Assembly (NCBI RefSeq): GCF_016827675.1 | Contig: NZ_JAERJA010000003.1 | Span: 372,001 to 436,000 of the forward strand | Direction: 5' to 3' | DNA length: 64,000 nucleotides | Origin: Nocardioides limicola | GTDB lineage: Bacteria; Actinomycetota; Actinomycetes; Propionibacteriales; Nocardioidaceae | Part shown: positions 18,032-30,268 of the stretch, one piece after another | How positions within the stretch are numbered: the first letter of the stretch is position 1 | How the letters are laid out: each line of letters opens with the position of its first letter | Position numbers and translations under genes: made by a program | The notes under the pieces: generated by a model | What the model saw: the letters and a program-made list of their open reading frames with translations, nothing else | What the model was told of the DNA's origin: nothing | Database searches by the model: none

Positions 18032-19078
18032 TCAGGCGCCACCGCGGCGACGCAACGCCACAGCCAGGGCGATGCCCGCCCCGGCGCCGGTCAGGAAGGT
18101 GGCGGCCAGTCCCTTGGCGCGTCCTGGTCGATCCGCCGCCAGGTCAGCGGCGATGGCCTGGGCGGCCTCAGTCGCCGCCGCCGCATCCGCCTGTTGCACG
18201 GCTTCGACCTCGGCCCTGCGGACCGCTTCGGCAGCGGGCGCGGTGTAGGCCCACGCCGCGGCGTACATGACCACCCGGGAGAAGTAGTTGATCCAGACCA
18301 ACAGGATCAGCGCGATCCCGAACGCCTGGAACGCGGGCTGGCCCTTGGTGGCGGCCAGAAGGAACGTGGACAGGTGCTTGAGTGCCTCGAACCCGATCGC
18401 CCCGACCAGGGCACCCTTCCAGAGGGCGGCTGACGGCAGCGGCGCTTTGGTGAGCAGCCGGAAGAGCGCGTAGAAGAGGACGGTGTTGGCAGCCAGGCCG
18501 AGTACGACGGCCAGCAGCCGCAGCAGCCACGACAACCCACCATCGAGGCCGACGAGTTCGAGCAGCTGTTGACTGAAGCCGGTGACCGCGCCGGCGATGG
18601 AGACACTCACCACCATCACCACGCCGATCACCGCCAACGACAGCAGATCCCGGAGCTTGCCGACCACGAAGTTGGGGTGATCGTCAGCGGGGAGCACGAA
18701 GACCGTCACCAGCGCCTGCCGCATCCCCGACAACCAGCCGAGGCCGGCGTAGAGGACACCGGCCAGACCGATCAGCCCGATCGCACCGGCGTTCGCCTCG
18801 ATGGCGGTGAGGGAGAGCTGGCCCGGTCCTTCGCCGATGATCCCCGGCAGCACCCCGTCGATGGCCGCGACCAGGTCGTCACGTGCCTCGGGATAGATCC
18901 GGGACACCTGACCGACCACGAAGAAGCCCAACGCGATCAGTGGGAAGAAGGAGAGGAACGCGAAGTAGGTGACCGCGCCGGCCTGCAGCGTCCCCTTCAC
19001 CAGGCCGTAGTGGCTCACCATCCGCAGCACGTGGTCGAGGAACCGACTCCGCGCCCGGAGGTCGTCGAGCTTGGTCAC
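18032..19078 (-). CDS. YihY/BrkB-family inner-membrane protein
   Basis: A 348-residue membrane protein with six predicted helices and family motifs: QAGAVTYFAFLSFFPLIALG near 31-50, GLGWLSGMRQAL near 122-133 and FSRVVMYAAAWAYTAP near 271-286. An Ala-rich C-terminal tail follows, ending in a possible seventh membrane stretch. Function in the family is unproven despite the old ribonuclease BN label. GTG 19078 is the start because it overlaps the stop of the RNA-ligase gene (GTGA), and the protein then begins just before the conserved region. It is translationally coupled to the upstream gene. Confidence 0.88.
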   Translation of the reverse strand: MTKLDDLRARSRFLDHVLRMVSHYGLVKGTLQAGAVTYFAFLSFFPLIALGFFVVGQVSRIYPEARDDLVAAIDGVLPGIIGEGPGQLSLTAIEANAGAIGLIGLAGVLYAGLGWLSGMRQALVTVFVLPADDHPNFVVGKLRDLLSLAVIGVVMVVSVSIAGAVTGFSQQLLELVGLDGGLSWLLRLLAVVLGLAANTVLFYALFRLLTKAPLPSAALWKGALVGAIGFEALKHLSTFLLAATKGQPAFQAFGIALILLVWINYFSRVVMYAAAWAYTAPAAEAVRRAEVEAVQQADAAAATEAAQAIAADLAADRPGRAKGLAATFLTGAGAGIALAVALRRRGGA

Positions 19079-19602
19079 GGTGCCTCCGTGGGGGCGGTCA
19101 GGGCGAACTCGCGCCGCGGCTGCCAGCCCGCCGCCTCGTCGTGGGTGTACAGGTGGAAGTCGACGGCCTCGAAGCGACACTCGAAACCGGCCAGGTCCTT
19201 GAAGGCGCGATCCAAGGCCGCCTCGTCCAGGTCGTGGGCGATCGTCACGTGCGGGTGGTAGGGGAACTCGAGTTCGGTGGCCAGCGGACCCTTCCGGACC
19301 TCCGCAGCCAGCCGCTCGCAGCCGGCCACCCCTTCGGCCAGCATCACGTAGACGACGTCGGAGACCGGTCGGAAGGTGCCGGTGCCACGCAGGTGTACGA
19401 CGAAGCTCGGCACCCGCGCGGCCGCGCTCATCAGGTGCCCCTCGATGACCTCGAGGTCGGCCGTGGACACCTCCAGCGGCGGCACCAGGGTGATGTGCGT
19501 GGGGATCCTGGTCGCGGTGTCGTCGCCGATGGACACCCGGTACTCCTGGAGTTGGGACGCCCAGGGTTCGGGGATCGCGACGGCGACACCGATCGTGGTC
19601 AC
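19075..19602 (-). CDS. 2'-5' RNA ligase/phosphodiesterase-superfamily protein
   Basis: A 175-residue 2H-phosphoesterase-type protein. The two His-x-Thr/Ser motifs are visible as THITL near 36-40 and HVTIAH near 118-123. The spacing and size fit small LigT-like proteins acting on 2'-5' or cyclic phosphate substrates; no specific substrate is indicated. It starts with GTG 19602 and diverges from trpS across about 61 bp. The downstream YihY gene overlaps by 4 bp, forming a two-gene operon. Confidence 0.85.
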   Translation of the reverse strand: MTTIGVAVAIPEPWASQLQEYRVSIGDDTATRIPTHITLVPPLEVSTADLEVIEGHLMSAAARVPSFVVHLRGTGTFRPVSDVVYVMLAEGVAGCERLAAEVRKGPLATELEFPYHPHVTIAHDLDEAALDRAFKDLAGFECRFEAVDFHLYTHDEAAGWQPRREFALTAPTEAP

Positions 19603-19649
19603 AGCGGCACCCTAACGAATCCGCCGCCGGGTGCCGACACCGCGGTTTG

Positions 19650-19655
19650 TAGGAT
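19650..19655 (+). promoter_or_regulatory. -10 element of a probably leaderless trpS transcript
   Basis: TAGGAT lies 8 nt before the GTG start of trpS. There is no Shine-Dalgarno match in the intervening bases, so transcription and translation probably begin together. No convincing -35 is visible. Confidence 0.5.
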
Positions 19656-19663
19656 CGCTCGTT

Positions 19664-20710
19664 GTGAGCGACTCCTATCAGGCATCCGTGGCCCGCAGCC
19701 GGCAGATCGAGGAGCGTCTCGCGGTGCAGCCCGGCGACTTCCGGATGCTCACCGGTGACCGGCCCACCGGCGCGCTGCACATCGGCCACTACTTCGGCTC
19801 CATCCAGAACCGGCTGCGACTGCAGCAGGCGGGCGCGGAGATCTGGCAGTTGATCGCCGACTATCAGGTGATCACCGACCGCGACTCGGTCGGCGAGATC
19901 CAGGACAACGTCCGCAACCTGGTCCTGGACAACGTGGCGGCCGGGTTGGACCCCGAGCGGGCCACCTTCTTCACCCACTCGGCGGTGCCGGCGCTGAACC
20001 AGTTGCTGCTGCCGTTCCTCTCCCTGGTCAGCGTCGCCGAACTGCAGCGCAACCCCACCGTGAAGGACGAGGCGACCACGGCCGGGATCAAGTCGATCAG
20101 CGGCCTGATGCTCACCTACCCGGTGCATCAGGCGGCGGACATCCTGTTCTGCAAGGCCAACGTGGTGCCGGTGGGCCGGGACCAGTTGCCCCACCTGGAG
20201 CAGACCCGGGTGATCGCCCGCAGGTTCAACGAGCGCTACGGCGCCACCTTCCCCGAGCCGGACGCGCTGCTCTCCTCGGCGACCCTGATCCTGGGCACCG
20301 ACGGCACCAAGATGAGCAAGTCCAAGGGCAACGTGGTCGAGTTGCGGATGACCGCCGACGAGACCGCGAAGAAGCTCAAGGGCGCCAAGACGGACTCGGA
20401 CCGGCACATCACCTACGACCCCGAGAACCGGCCCGAGGTGGCCAATCTGCTGCAGATCGTCTCCCTCTGCGAGGGCACCGACCCGGCGTCGATCGCCGAG
20501 GAGATCGGCGACGGTGGCGGCGGCGGCCTGAAGAAGCGGGTCACCGAGGCGCTCAACGAGACCCTGGCGCCGCTGCGTGCCCGGCGCGCTGAGCTCGCCG
20601 CCGAACCGTCGTACGTGCACGAGGTGCTGCGCCGCGGCAACGAGCGGGCGACCGAGATGGCCGAGACGACGCTGGCCGAGGTTCGCGAGAAGATGCGGAT
20701 GGTCTACTGA
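19664..20710 (+). CDS. trpS: Tryptophanyl-tRNA synthetase
   Basis: A 348-residue class I aminoacyl-tRNA synthetase that charges tRNA-Trp. The HIGH-type motif is GALHIGHYFGS near 43-53 and the KMSKS motif is GTKMSKSKGN near 214-223. GTG 19664 is the start because a TAGGAT -10 element lies 8 nt upstream, and longer reading has no homology. The length is normal for bacterial TrpRS. No T-box or trp leader is visible. It converges with icd; a GC-rich hairpin follows. Confidence 0.95.
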   Translation: MSDSYQASVARSRQIEERLAVQPGDFRMLTGDRPTGALHIGHYFGSIQNRLRLQQAGAEIWQLIADYQVITDRDSVGEIQDNVRNLVLDNVAAGLDPERATFFTHSAVPALNQLLLPFLSLVSVAELQRNPTVKDEATTAGIKSISGLMLTYPVHQAADILFCKANVVPVGRDQLPHLEQTRVIARRFNERYGATFPEPDALLSSATLILGTDGTKMSKSKGNVVELRMTADETAKKLKGAKTDSDRHITYDPENRPEVANLLQIVSLCEGTDPASIAEEIGDGGGGGLKKRVTEALNETLAPLRARRAELAAEPSYVHEVLRRGNERATEMAETTLAEVREKMRMVY

Positions 20711-20740
20711 GGCGCATGCGCCTCGGTCACCCGGAAATGA

Positions 20741-20772
20741 GTCCGGCCGCCCCCTGGCAGGGACGGCCGGAC
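20741..20772. terminator. Terminator hairpin between trpS and icd
   Basis: A perfect 9-bp stem (GTCCGGCCG paired with CGGCCGGAC) with a 14-nt loop, between convergent genes. A perfect 12-bp palindrome, GGCGCATGCGCC, lies just before it at 20711-20722. There is no U-tract, as is usual in high-GC actinobacteria. Confidence 0.7.
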
Positions 20773-20788
20773 CGAAGGCGGGGCGGAC

Positions 20789-23025
<2,237 letters not shown>

Positions 23026-23162
23026 ATACCTGCCCGGCGTGTGTCTCGGCTAGGGCAGGTCCCCCCGGGCTCCGGGCGACAACTCCACCGCCTCACCTAG
23101 AGTGCTGGTGTCAGGGGACGCGTGAGGCGGTCCCGGTCTCGGAACGCATGAAGGGGCACACG

Positions 23163-24224
23163 ATGTCGGAACACGGAGCAGTCAGCGACCACCCACTCCC
23201 CGAGCCGGCGCCCGAGGGTGTCGAGTCGCCGCTGTGGCGGAAGTTGCTCGCCGAATGGCTGGGCACCGGCCTCCTGGTCTTCTTCGGCTGCGGCGCCGCG
23301 ATCGTCGGCAACGACTACGTCGGCACCGCCCTGGCCTTCGGACTGACCCTGGCCTTCCTGATCTGGGCGTTCGGGCACGTCTCGGGCGGCCACTTCAACC
23401 CGGCGGTCTCCCTCGGTGCCGCCCTGTCGGGGCGCCTCTCCTGGGCGCATGCCGCCGGGTACGCCGGCGTCCAGGTCCTCGGCGGCATCGTCGGAGCCGT
23501 CGTACTCTTCGTGCTGCTGCTCGGCTTCCCCGGCTACGGCTACGGCGACGGTCTCGGCGCCAACTCCTTCGGTGACGCCGGCACCGGGTATGCGACCTGG
23601 GCGGCCTTCCTGGCCGAGTTGACGCTGACCGCGATCTTCGTCCTGGTCATCCTCGCGGTCACCGACCGCCGCAGCCCGAACGCCTCCCTGGCGCCGCTGG
23701 CGATCGGCGTGGCCCTGGCGGTGATCCACCTGGTGTCGATGCGGATGACCGGGACCTCGGTCAACCCGGCCCGCTCGATCGGCCCGGCTCTCCTGCAGGG
23801 CGGGCTCGACCCGATCCTGCAACTGTGGGTCTTCATCCTGGCGCCGTTGCTGGGTGCCACCATCGTCGGACTCCTCTACCCGTTGCTCTTCGGCCGGGAC
23901 GCGGATCCGGTGCCGGGTTCGGGAGTCGCCCTGTCCACCGGCCCCCGGGCCGCCGCCGCACCGGGCTGGGCGCCGCCCGGCGTACCCGGCGCACCCGGCG
24001 CCTGGGGTGCTCCGCCGAGCGCCCCCGGCGCTGCTCCGCAGCCGGGCGGCTGGCCGCCGGCGCCGCCGGCCTCGTTCGAGCAGCCGGCACCCCCCGCATC
24101 GCCGCCGGGCCAACCGCAACAGTGGGGTCCGCCGCCCACCGCCCGACCGCAGCAGTACGGCGACACCCCGCCGTACGACGACGAAGGCGACGACCGCACC
24201 CAGATCCGTCCCCCGTCCTCCTGA
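23163..24224 (+). CDS. Aquaporin (MIP family) with a long Pro/Ala/Gly-rich C-terminal tail
   Basis: A 353-residue channel protein with six membrane helices and both NPA half-helix motifs (GGHFNPAVSLG near 77-87 and TSVNPARSIGP near 197-207), typical of AqpZ-like water channels. After about residue 245 a low-complexity cytoplasmic tail of ~100 residues follows, rich in Pro, Ala, Gly and Gln. This is longer than standard aquaporins (~230-280). ATG 23163 is chosen because AAGGGG lies 6 nt before it; an in-frame ATG at 23148 overlaps that site. It is apparently monocistronic, ahead of mdh. Confidence 0.9.
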   Translation: MSEHGAVSDHPLPEPAPEGVESPLWRKLLAEWLGTGLLVFFGCGAAIVGNDYVGTALAFGLTLAFLIWAFGHVSGGHFNPAVSLGAALSGRLSWAHAAGYAGVQVLGGIVGAVVLFVLLLGFPGYGYGDGLGANSFGDAGTGYATWAAFLAELTLTAIFVLVILAVTDRRSPNASLAPLAIGVALAVIHLVSMRMTGTSVNPARSIGPALLQGGLDPILQLWVFILAPLLGATIVGLLYPLLFGRDADPVPGSGVALSTGPRAAAAPGWAPPGVPGAPGAWGAPPSAPGAAPQPGGWPPAPPASFEQPAPPASPPGQPQQWGPPPTARPQQYGDTPPYDDEGDDRTQIRPPSS

Positions 24225-24312
24225 GTCGACCACCCGTCGACCAGGGGTGGGTGCCAGCAGCCGACGCTGCTAGTTTCAGCCGTGGACCATCCCGCACACC
24301 AAGGAGTCACCC

Positions 24313-25299
24313 GTGAGTGCCCAAACCCCGCTGAAGGTCGCCGTCACCGGCGCCGCTGGTCAGATCGGCTACAGCCTGCTCTTCCGCCTCGCCTCCGGTG
24401 CCCTGGGCGACCGCCCCATCGAGTTGCGCCTGCTCGAGATCGAGCCCGCTCTCAAGGCCCTCGAGGGCGTCGTCATGGAGCTCGATGACTGCGCGTTCCC
24501 CGGCCTCGCCGGAGTCGAGATCGGCGCGGACGCCGCCACGATCTTCGACGGCGTCAACCTCGCCCTGCTCGTCGGTGCCCGCCCCCGGGGACCCGGCATG
24601 GAGCGTGGTGACCTGCTGGAGGCCAACGGCGCCATCTTCACCGCCCAGGGCAAGGCACTGAACGAGGTCGCCGCCGACGACGTACGCATCGGCGTCACCG
24701 GCAACCCCGCCAACACCAACGCGCTGATCGCGATGACCAACGCCCCCGACATCCCGAACGAGCGGTTCTCGGCGCTGACCCGCCTGGACCACAACCGGGC
24801 CATCTCGCAGTTGGCTGCGAAGACCGGGGCTGCGGTCACCGACATCACCAAGATGACGATCTGGGGCAACCACTCGGCCACTCAGTACCCGGACATCTTC
24901 CACGCCGAGATCTCCGGCAAGAACGCCGCCGAGGTCGTCAACGACCAGGCGTGGGTGGCCGACTACTTCATCCCGACGGTGGCCAAGCGCGGCGCCGCGA
25001 TCATCGACGCCCGCGGCGCCTCCTCGGCCGCCTCGGCCGCCTCGGCGACGATCGACGCCGCCCGCGACTGGCTGAGCGGCTCCGCTGCCGGTGACTGGGT
25101 CTCGATGGCGGTGCCCTCCGACGGCTCCTACGGCGTGCCCGAGGGCCTGATCTCGTCCTTCCCGGTGACCACGCGGGACGGCAACTGGGAGATCGTCCAG
25201 GGCCTGGAGATCGACCCGTTCTCGCGCGGCAAGATCGACGCCTCGGTCGCCGAACTCGTCGACGAGCGGGCCGCGGTCACCGAGCTCGGCCTGATCTGA
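24313..25299 (+). CDS. mdh: Malate dehydrogenase
   Basis: A 328-residue NAD-dependent malate dehydrogenase of the cytosolic-type family. The dinucleotide-binding motif is [19 protein letters not shown] near 9-27; substrate and catalytic residues lie in [14 protein letters not shown] (Arg loop) and [11 protein letters not shown] (catalytic His). It oxidises malate to oxaloacetate. The GTG start is supported by AAGGAG 6 nt upstream, and a TAGTTT -10-like element lies about 40 nt upstream. A strong hairpin follows the stop. It converges with DUF3017-folD, an order widely conserved in actinobacteria. Confidence 0.96.
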   Translation: MSAQTPLKVAVTGAAGQIGYSLLFRLASGALGDRPIELRLLEIEPALKALEGVVMELDDCAFPGLAGVEIGADAATIFDGVNLALLVGARPRGPGMERGDLLEANGAIFTAQGKALNEVAADDVRIGVTGNPANTNALIAMTNAPDIPNERFSALTRLDHNRAISQLAAKTGAAVTDITKMTIWGNHSATQYPDIFHAEISGKNAAEVVNDQAWVADYFIPTVAKRGAAIIDARGASSAASAASATIDAARDWLSGSAAGDWVSMAVPSDGSYGVPEGLISSFPVTTRDGNWEIVQGLEIDPFSRGKIDASVAELVDERAAVTELGLI

Positions 25300-25306
25300 G
25301 CCACCT

Positions 25307-25346
25307 GAGTGTGGGGGCGGTCCCTGGCGGGGCCGCCCCCACACTC
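25307..25346 (+). terminator. Terminator of mdh
   Basis: A perfect 14-bp stem (GAGTGTGGGGGCGG with CCGCCCCCACACTC) and a 12-nt loop, starting 8 bp after the mdh stop. The third nested palindrome follows within 20 bp. Confidence 0.8.
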
Positions 25347-25364
25347 ATGTCACCCGCCGTCCGA

Positions 25365-25454
25365 CGGAACACCCTGATGTCAGGGGTTCCTGACTGTTGT
25401 CAGGGGTTGCAACACCTGACAACAGTGCACAGTCCCTGACATCAGGGTGTTCCG
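25365..25454. repeat. Nested palindromic repeat, copy 3 of 3
   Basis: The outer arms CGGAACACCCTGATGTCAGG and CCTGACATCAGGGTGTTCCG are exact reverse complements. The central palindrome has one interruption (GGTTGCAACACC instead of GGTTGCAACCCC). It lies between convergent mdh and the DUF3017 gene, beside a separate hairpin terminator. Confidence 0.85.
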
Positions 25455-25481
25455 ACTGGTCAGGGGTGCGCCGAGTGGGGG

Positions 25482-25772
25482 TCAGCCGGGCTGGTTGGGG
25501 ATGGTGGCGGCCAGGAAGGCCAGCAACGCGGCGGCGCCGGCCAGCAGTGCGGCATCGACGTACTTGTGGCGCACCTTGAGCATTCCGGCGTCGACGTCGG
25601 TGAATACCAGCCGGGCCACCGCGGCCGCGAACAGGGAGGCAGAGATCCACCCGACGCCGACCCGCCACGACCCCAGCACCGCGTACCCGACGCCGCCCAG
25701 GGTCACCAGCAGGATCACCAGATAGACCGCGCCACCGATCGTCGAGGGATACCGGCGCGCGGACTCGGTCAC
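25482..25772 (-). CDS. DUF3017 small membrane protein
   Basis: A 96-residue protein with three predicted membrane helices (about residues 12-32, 38-56 and 70-90), placed directly downstream of folD with a 4-bp GTGA overlap. DUF3017 proteins occur next to folD in many actinobacteria; their function is unknown. The GTG start at 25772 is fixed by the overlap and by homologous length. Confidence 0.82.
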   Translation of the reverse strand: MTESARRYPSTIGGAVYLVILLVTLGGVGYAVLGSWRVGVGWISASLFAAAVARLVFTDVDAGMLKVRHKYVDAALLAGAAALLAFLAATIPNQPG

Positions 25773-26635
25773 GCCCGGGCCGCCTGCTGCTCAGCGATCT
25801 CGACGATGTTGGAGAGCAGCATCGCCCGCGTCATCGGGCCCACTCCCCCAGGGTTCGGAGAGACCCAGCCGGCGGTCTCCCAGACGTCGGCGGCGACATC
25901 CCCGGCGATCTTGCCGTCCACCCGGGAGACGCCGACATCGAGCACCGCAGCGCCGGGCTTGACCATCTCCCCGGTGATGATGTTCGGTACGCCGGCAGCC
26001 GCGACCACGATGTCCGCCTTGCGCACGTGCGCGGCCAGGTCCCGGGTCCCGGTGTGACACAGGGTGACCGTGGCGTTCTCGCTGCGCCGGGTGAGCAGCA
26101 GCCCGAGCGGGCGGCCGACGGTGACGCCCCGGCCGACCACGACCACTTCGGCGCCGCCGATCGGCACCTGGTGGCGGCGCAGCAGTTCCACGATGCCGGC
26201 GGGAGTGCACGGCAGCGGCGCCTCGGTGCCCAGCACCAGCCAGCCCAGGTTGGTGGGATGCAGGCCGTCGGCGTCCTTGGCCGGGTCGATCAGGCCGAGC
26301 ACCCGGTTCTCGTCACGGCCCCGCGGCAACGGCAGTTGGACGATGTAGCCGGTGCAGGCCGGGTCGTCGTTGAGCCCCCGCACCGCGTCCTCGATCTCGG
26401 CCTGCGAGGCGGTCTCCGGCAGGTCCACCCGGATCGAGGAGATGCCCACCTCGGCGCAGTCGGCGTGCTTGCCGTTCACGTACCAGCGCGAGCCGGGGTC
26501 GTCGCCGACCAGCAGGGTGCCCAGCCCCGGCACGACGCCCCGCTCGGCAAGCGCGGCCACCCGGGCTGAGAGTTCGTCCTTGATGGCCTTGGCGGTGGCG
26601 GTCCCGTCCAACTTCTGCGCAGTCACGGCGCTCAT
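25769..26635 (-). CDS. folD: Bifunctional methylenetetrahydrofolate dehydrogenase/cyclohydrolase
   Basis: A 288-residue enzyme interconverting 5,10-methylene-THF and 10-formyl-THF, the one-carbon donor for purine synthesis. Visible signatures are [14 protein letters not shown] near the catalytic lysine/tyrosine region, [11 protein letters not shown] and the Rossmann segment [18 protein letters not shown]. It lies between purH and DUF3017 on the same strand. This places formyl-THF supply with its consumers PurN and PurH. Confidence 0.95.
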   Translation of the reverse strand: MSAVTAQKLDGTATAKAIKDELSARVAALAERGVVPGLGTLLVGDDPGSRWYVNGKHADCAEVGISSIRVDLPETASQAEIEDAVRGLNDDPACTGYIVQLPLPRGRDENRVLGLIDPAKDADGLHPTNLGWLVLGTEAPLPCTPAGIVELLRRHQVPIGGAEVVVVGRGVTVGRPLGLLLTRRSENATVTLCHTGTRDLAAHVRKADIVVAAAGVPNIITGEMVKPGAAVLDVGVSRVDGKIAGDVAADVWETAGWVSPNPGGVGPMTRAMLLSNIVEIAEQQAARA

Positions 26636-26720
26636 CCTTTCATGCGGACCACCGCGCCAGGCACACGAGGACCGCCCGGCACCACGTGCGTCAGCGAGGG
26701 GCTCAGTAGTGCTCTGCGGG

Positions 26721-28310
26721 TCAGTGGAAGAAGTGCCGGGTCCCGGTGAAGTACGTCGTCACGCCGGCCGCCTGGCACGCCTCGATCACCTCGGCGTCGC
26801 GCACCGAACCACCCGGCGCCACGATCGCCCGCACGCCGGCGTCGATCAGGATCTGGGCGCCGTCGGCGAACGGGAAGAATGCATCCGAGGCCGCGACGGA
26901 GCCGCGAGCCCGCTCCGCGCCGGCCCGGGAGACCGCCAGACGGCACGAGTCGACCCGGTTGACCTGGCCCATGCCGATCCCGACCGACGCCCCGTCTGCG
27001 GCGAGCAGGATCGCGTTCGACTTCACCGCACGGACCGCGTGCCAGGCGAACGCCAGGTCGGCCAGGGTGGCCTCGTCGGCAGCCTCGCCGGCGACCAACT
27101 GCCACCGCGAGGGGTCGTCGCCGTACGCGACGCCGTCCTTCTCGCCGGCGGCGTCGATCCGGTCCCGCTGCTGCAACAGCACACCACCGGAGATCGGCCG
27201 CAGCTCGACCCCCCGGGGCTTCGCGGGCTCGGCGACCAGCAGCCGGATGTTCTTCTTGGCGGTCAGCACGTCGAGCGCCTCGCCCTCGAACCCCGGCGCG
27301 ACCAACACCTCGGTGAAGATGTCGGCGACGGCCTCGGCCATCGCCTTGGTCACGGTCCGGTTCGAGGCGATCACGCCACCGAAGGCGGAGACCGGGTCGC
27401 AGGCGTGCGCCTTGCGGTGCGCCTCGGCGATGTCCGCGCCGACGGCGATCCCGCACGGGTTGGCGTGCTTGATGATCGCCACCGTCGGCTGGTCGCCGTG
27501 GTCGTAGGCGGCCCGGTACGCCGCGTCGGCGTCCACGTAGTTGTTGTAGGACATGTCCTTGCCGTGCAGCTGCCGGGCCTGGGCCAGGCCCGGCACACCG
27601 ACATGTCCGGCACTGTAGAGGGCAGCCGGCTGGTGCGGGTTCTCGCCGTAGCGCAGGTCTCCGGCCTTCTCCCAGGTGGCGCCCATCCAGGCGGGGAATC
27701 CGGTGCCGGCCGAGGTGTCGGTGAGCACGCTGCCCATCCACGAGGCGACCGCCACGTCGTAGGTCGCGGTGTGCACGAAAGCCTCGGCGGCGAGCTGCTG
27801 GCGCTCATCGAGCGAGAAGCCGCCGGCGGCGACCGCAGCCAGCACGTCGTCGTAGCGGGCCGGCGAGGTCACGATCGCGACCGATGGGTGGTTCTTCGCG
27901 GCCGCTCGCACCATCGACGGACCGCCGATGTCGATCTGTTCCACGCACTCGTCCGGAGTCGCCCCGGAGGCCACGGTCTGAGTGAACGGGTACAGGTTGG
28001 AGACCACCAGGTCGAACGGCTCCACGCCCAGCTCAGCGAGCTGGTCGACGTGCGACTCCAGCCGCCGGTCGGCGAGGATGCCGGCGTGCACCCGCGGGTG
28101 CAGGGTCTTCACCCGGCCGTCGAGACACTCGGGGAAGCCGGTGAGCTCCTCGACCTTGGTCACGGGGATGCCGAGTGACTCGATCAGCTTCGCCGAACCG
28201 CCGGTGGACACGATCGCCACACCGGCTGCGTGCAGTCCGCGGGCGAGCTCCTCCAGTCCGGTCTTGTCGTAGACGGACACCAGTGCCCGCTTGATCGGAA
28301 TCTGGCTCAT
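26721..28310 (-). CDS. purH: Bifunctional AICAR formyltransferase/IMP cyclohydrolase
   Basis: A 529-residue enzyme for the last two steps of IMP synthesis. The N-terminal IMP cyclohydrolase ([27 protein letters not shown]) is followed by the AICAR transformylase with the Lys-His catalytic motif [13 protein letters not shown] and a C-terminal [13 protein letters not shown] region. Its ATG overlaps the purN stop (ATGA). It consumes 10-formyl-THF from FolD, encoded 85 bp downstream. Confidence 0.96.
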   Translation of the reverse strand: MSQIPIKRALVSVYDKTGLEELARGLHAAGVAIVSTGGSAKLIESLGIPVTKVEELTGFPECLDGRVKTLHPRVHAGILADRRLESHVDQLAELGVEPFDLVVSNLYPFTQTVASGATPDECVEQIDIGGPSMVRAAAKNHPSVAIVTSPARYDDVLAAVAAGGFSLDERQQLAAEAFVHTATYDVAVASWMGSVLTDTSAGTGFPAWMGATWEKAGDLRYGENPHQPAALYSAGHVGVPGLAQARQLHGKDMSYNNYVDADAAYRAAYDHGDQPTVAIIKHANPCGIAVGADIAEAHRKAHACDPVSAFGGVIASNRTVTKAMAEAVADIFTEVLVAPGFEGEALDVLTAKKNIRLLVAEPAKPRGVELRPISGGVLLQQRDRIDAAGEKDGVAYGDDPSRWQLVAGEAADEATLADLAFAWHAVRAVKSNAILLAADGASVGIGMGQVNRVDSCRLAVSRAGAERARGSVAASDAFFPFADGAQILIDAGVRAIVAPGGSVRDAEVIEACQAAGVTTYFTGTRHFFH

Positions 28311-28924
28311 TGGCCGAACCGGACCTTCCTGTTGATGATCGTGATGCCTTCACGGGCCCAACGGCCCACTGTGTCGACGAGCATTCGGCGCTCGGCGACC
28401 TTGATGCGTTCGTGCAGGGAGTCGGTGTCGTCGTCGTCGAGCACGTCGACGACGGTCTGGGCGACGATCGGCCCGGTGTCCACACCCTCGTCGACGACGA
28501 AGACGGTGGCGCCGGTGACCTTCACCCCGTAGGCCAGCGCGTCGGCCGGCCCCTGCATGCCGGGGAACGACGGCGACAGGGCCGGGTGGGTGTTCAGCAC
28601 CCGGTGCGGGAAGCGGCGCAGGAACCCTGGCCCGACCAGCTTCATGAAGCCCGCGAGCACCACCAGGTCCGGCTCGAAGGTGGCGACGCTGTCAGCCAAG
28701 GCAGTGTCCCAGTGCTCCCGGGAGGTGAACTGGGCGACCGGCTTCACGAAGGTGGGGATGCCCGCCCTCTCGGCGCGCTTCAGCCCCTCGATGCCGTCCC
28801 GGTCCGCACCCACGGCAACGATCCTGACGCCGTACGCCGGATCCTCGGCTGCGTCGATCAGTGCCTGCAGGTTGGTGCCGGACCCAGACACGAGTACGAC
28901 GACGCGCGAAGGATCACCTGCCAC
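28307..28924 (-). CDS. purN: Phosphoribosylglycinamide formyltransferase
   Basis: A 205-residue GAR transformylase. Motifs: [19 protein letters not shown] at the N-terminus, [10 protein letters not shown], and the catalytic [12 protein letters not shown]. It starts with GTG 28924, which overlaps the DUF6350 gene by 11 bp, and its stop overlaps purH by 4 bp. The overlap chain DUF6350-purN-purH points to one transcript. Confidence 0.95.
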   Translation of the reverse strand: MAGDPSRVVVLVSGSGTNLQALIDAAEDPAYGVRIVAVGADRDGIEGLKRAERAGIPTFVKPVAQFTSREHWDTALADSVATFEPDLVVLAGFMKLVGPGFLRRFPHRVLNTHPALSPSFPGMQGPADALAYGVKVTGATVFVVDEGVDTGPIVAQTVVDVLDDDDTDSLHERIKVAERRMLVDTVGRWAREGITIINRKVRFGQ

Positions 28925-30200
28925 GCCAACGGAGTCTAGAACGCCGCCTCAGCGCGGCTCCGAGCAGCCCTCCGACCAGACCACCGACGCCGAGCAGCGG
29001 CACCGCGTGGACGAGCACCGGGACCAGCTCCGGTCCGAGCTCGCTCATCCGGCCCGGGCCCAGCGCCCCCGCCGAGAGGACGGTCAGCAGCGCCACAACG
29101 AACGCCGCGGTCAGGCCTGCCGCGCAGCCGTGGAGGGCGGCCCGGTCGAACGCTGAGGGGATCTCCGGGCCGCGGGTGCCGGCCACCGCGGCGACGGCGA
29201 CCAGGAACGGCAACGCCATCAGCGCGAGCGTCCAACCGCTCCCGGACCCGTTGGCCGGGACCGCGCCGAAGATCGGGAAGAGAGGGAGTTCGCCGACCGA
29301 GACCAGCCCGGGCGAGACGACGGTGCCGGTGCCCAGCGCGAAGCCGGGGCCGACCAGGTAGGCCGAGGCCCACAGCACGACGTTGGGCAGCATCAGCAGC
29401 GAGACCACCGTGTAGGCGCCGGCCTCGGTGCCGCTGAACTGGAGCCGGGACAAGACGGTGGCGGCGTCGCCGAACCCGAGGATCAGCCCCACCGCCAGCA
29501 CCAGCGCGGAGACCGCGAGGTGGGCCAGCAGCACCACCCCGGAGGCGCGGACCACGCTGCGCACCGGCACCGGCAGCATCGGCAACCACACTGCGGCGCG
29601 ACCTGAGCCGACGGCGTACGCCGGGACCCCCACCAGCGCGGCGACCAGCAGGGCGCCGGTCAGTGCCCGGGGCAGCGACGGGGCGACGGTGCTGGTGGCT
29701 GACAGGACTCCGGCTGCGACCGCCACCAGCAGGTAGCCGCCGACGAACAGGGACCCGGCCACCGGGACCGTCCAGTCCCGTTCCCCGTCGGCGATCCGGT
29801 GCGCGTCCGGCCCGTGACCTGACAGCGATTCCCCGACCCGGACCCCCGTGCGCCAGGTCACCCAGGCGCACAGCAGCGTGAGCCCCAGCGGCAGCAGGGT
29901 GACGTCGGCGCCTCGCACAGTGGCTCCGGAGCCGTGTGCGACCAGCCAGGCCAACGCACCGACCCTCAGACCCTCCCGCGGTTCGCCGTGCGATCCGGCG
30001 TCGCTGGCGAACCAGCCGATCATGCCGACCAGCATCAACAGTCCCAGCGGCAGCAGCGCCGCCATGATGCCGCCGACGGTGGCGGTCATCGGTAGGGACC
30101 TCCAGGCCCGGGTGGTGGCCGTCACCGCGGCGCCGACGCGACCGGCTGGCCCGGGTGTGGTGTCTCCGTCACGTTGTGAGGGGGGCAACAGGGCAGTCAT
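28914..30200 (-). CDS. DUF6350 (PerM-like) polytopic membrane protein
   Basis: About 428 residues with roughly nine or ten hydrophobic helices and short loops. It precedes purN and overlaps it by 11 bp, the position that DUF6350 proteins (sometimes called cell-division protein PerM in mycobacteria) occupy in actinobacteria. ATG 30200 is taken as the start; an ATG at 30242 would add 14 residues and extend towards the divergent sigma-fusion gene. The molecular function is unknown; a role in envelope or division integrity is suggested only by the mycobacterial homologue. Confidence 0.8.
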   Translation of the reverse strand: MTALLPPSQRDGDTTPGPAGRVGAAVTATTRAWRSLPMTATVGGIMAALLPLGLLMLVGMIGWFASDAGSHGEPREGLRVGALAWLVAHGSGATVRGADVTLLPLGLTLLCAWVTWRTGVRVGESLSGHGPDAHRIADGERDWTVPVAGSLFVGGYLLVAVAAGVLSATSTVAPSLPRALTGALLVAALVGVPAYAVGSGRAAVWLPMLPVPVRSVVRASGVVLLAHLAVSALVLAVGLILGFGDAATVLSRLQFSGTEAGAYTVVSLLMLPNVVLWASAYLVGPGFALGTGTVVSPGLVSVGELPLFPIFGAVPANGSGSGWTLALMALPFLVAVAAVAGTRGPEIPSAFDRAALHGCAAGLTAAFVVALLTVLSAGALGPGRMSELGPELVPVLVHAVPLLGVGGLVGGLLGAALRRRSRLRWRGR

Positions 30201-30268
30201 GACGTGCCCATCATCACCCAGCGCTCGAAGCGGGAACCGCATCCCACGCCGTGTACCTTGGTGCAGTC

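Noticed and set aside
19079..20620. A 514-codon N-terminal extension of the YihY gene
   Set aside because: It runs antisense to trpS and over the RNA ligase in another frame; the GTG at 19078 with a 4-bp overlap is a normal start and matches family length.
23097..24233. A minus-strand frame opposite the aquaporin
   Set aside because: Shadow of the aquaporin coding strand; composition is low complexity and no family motif is present.
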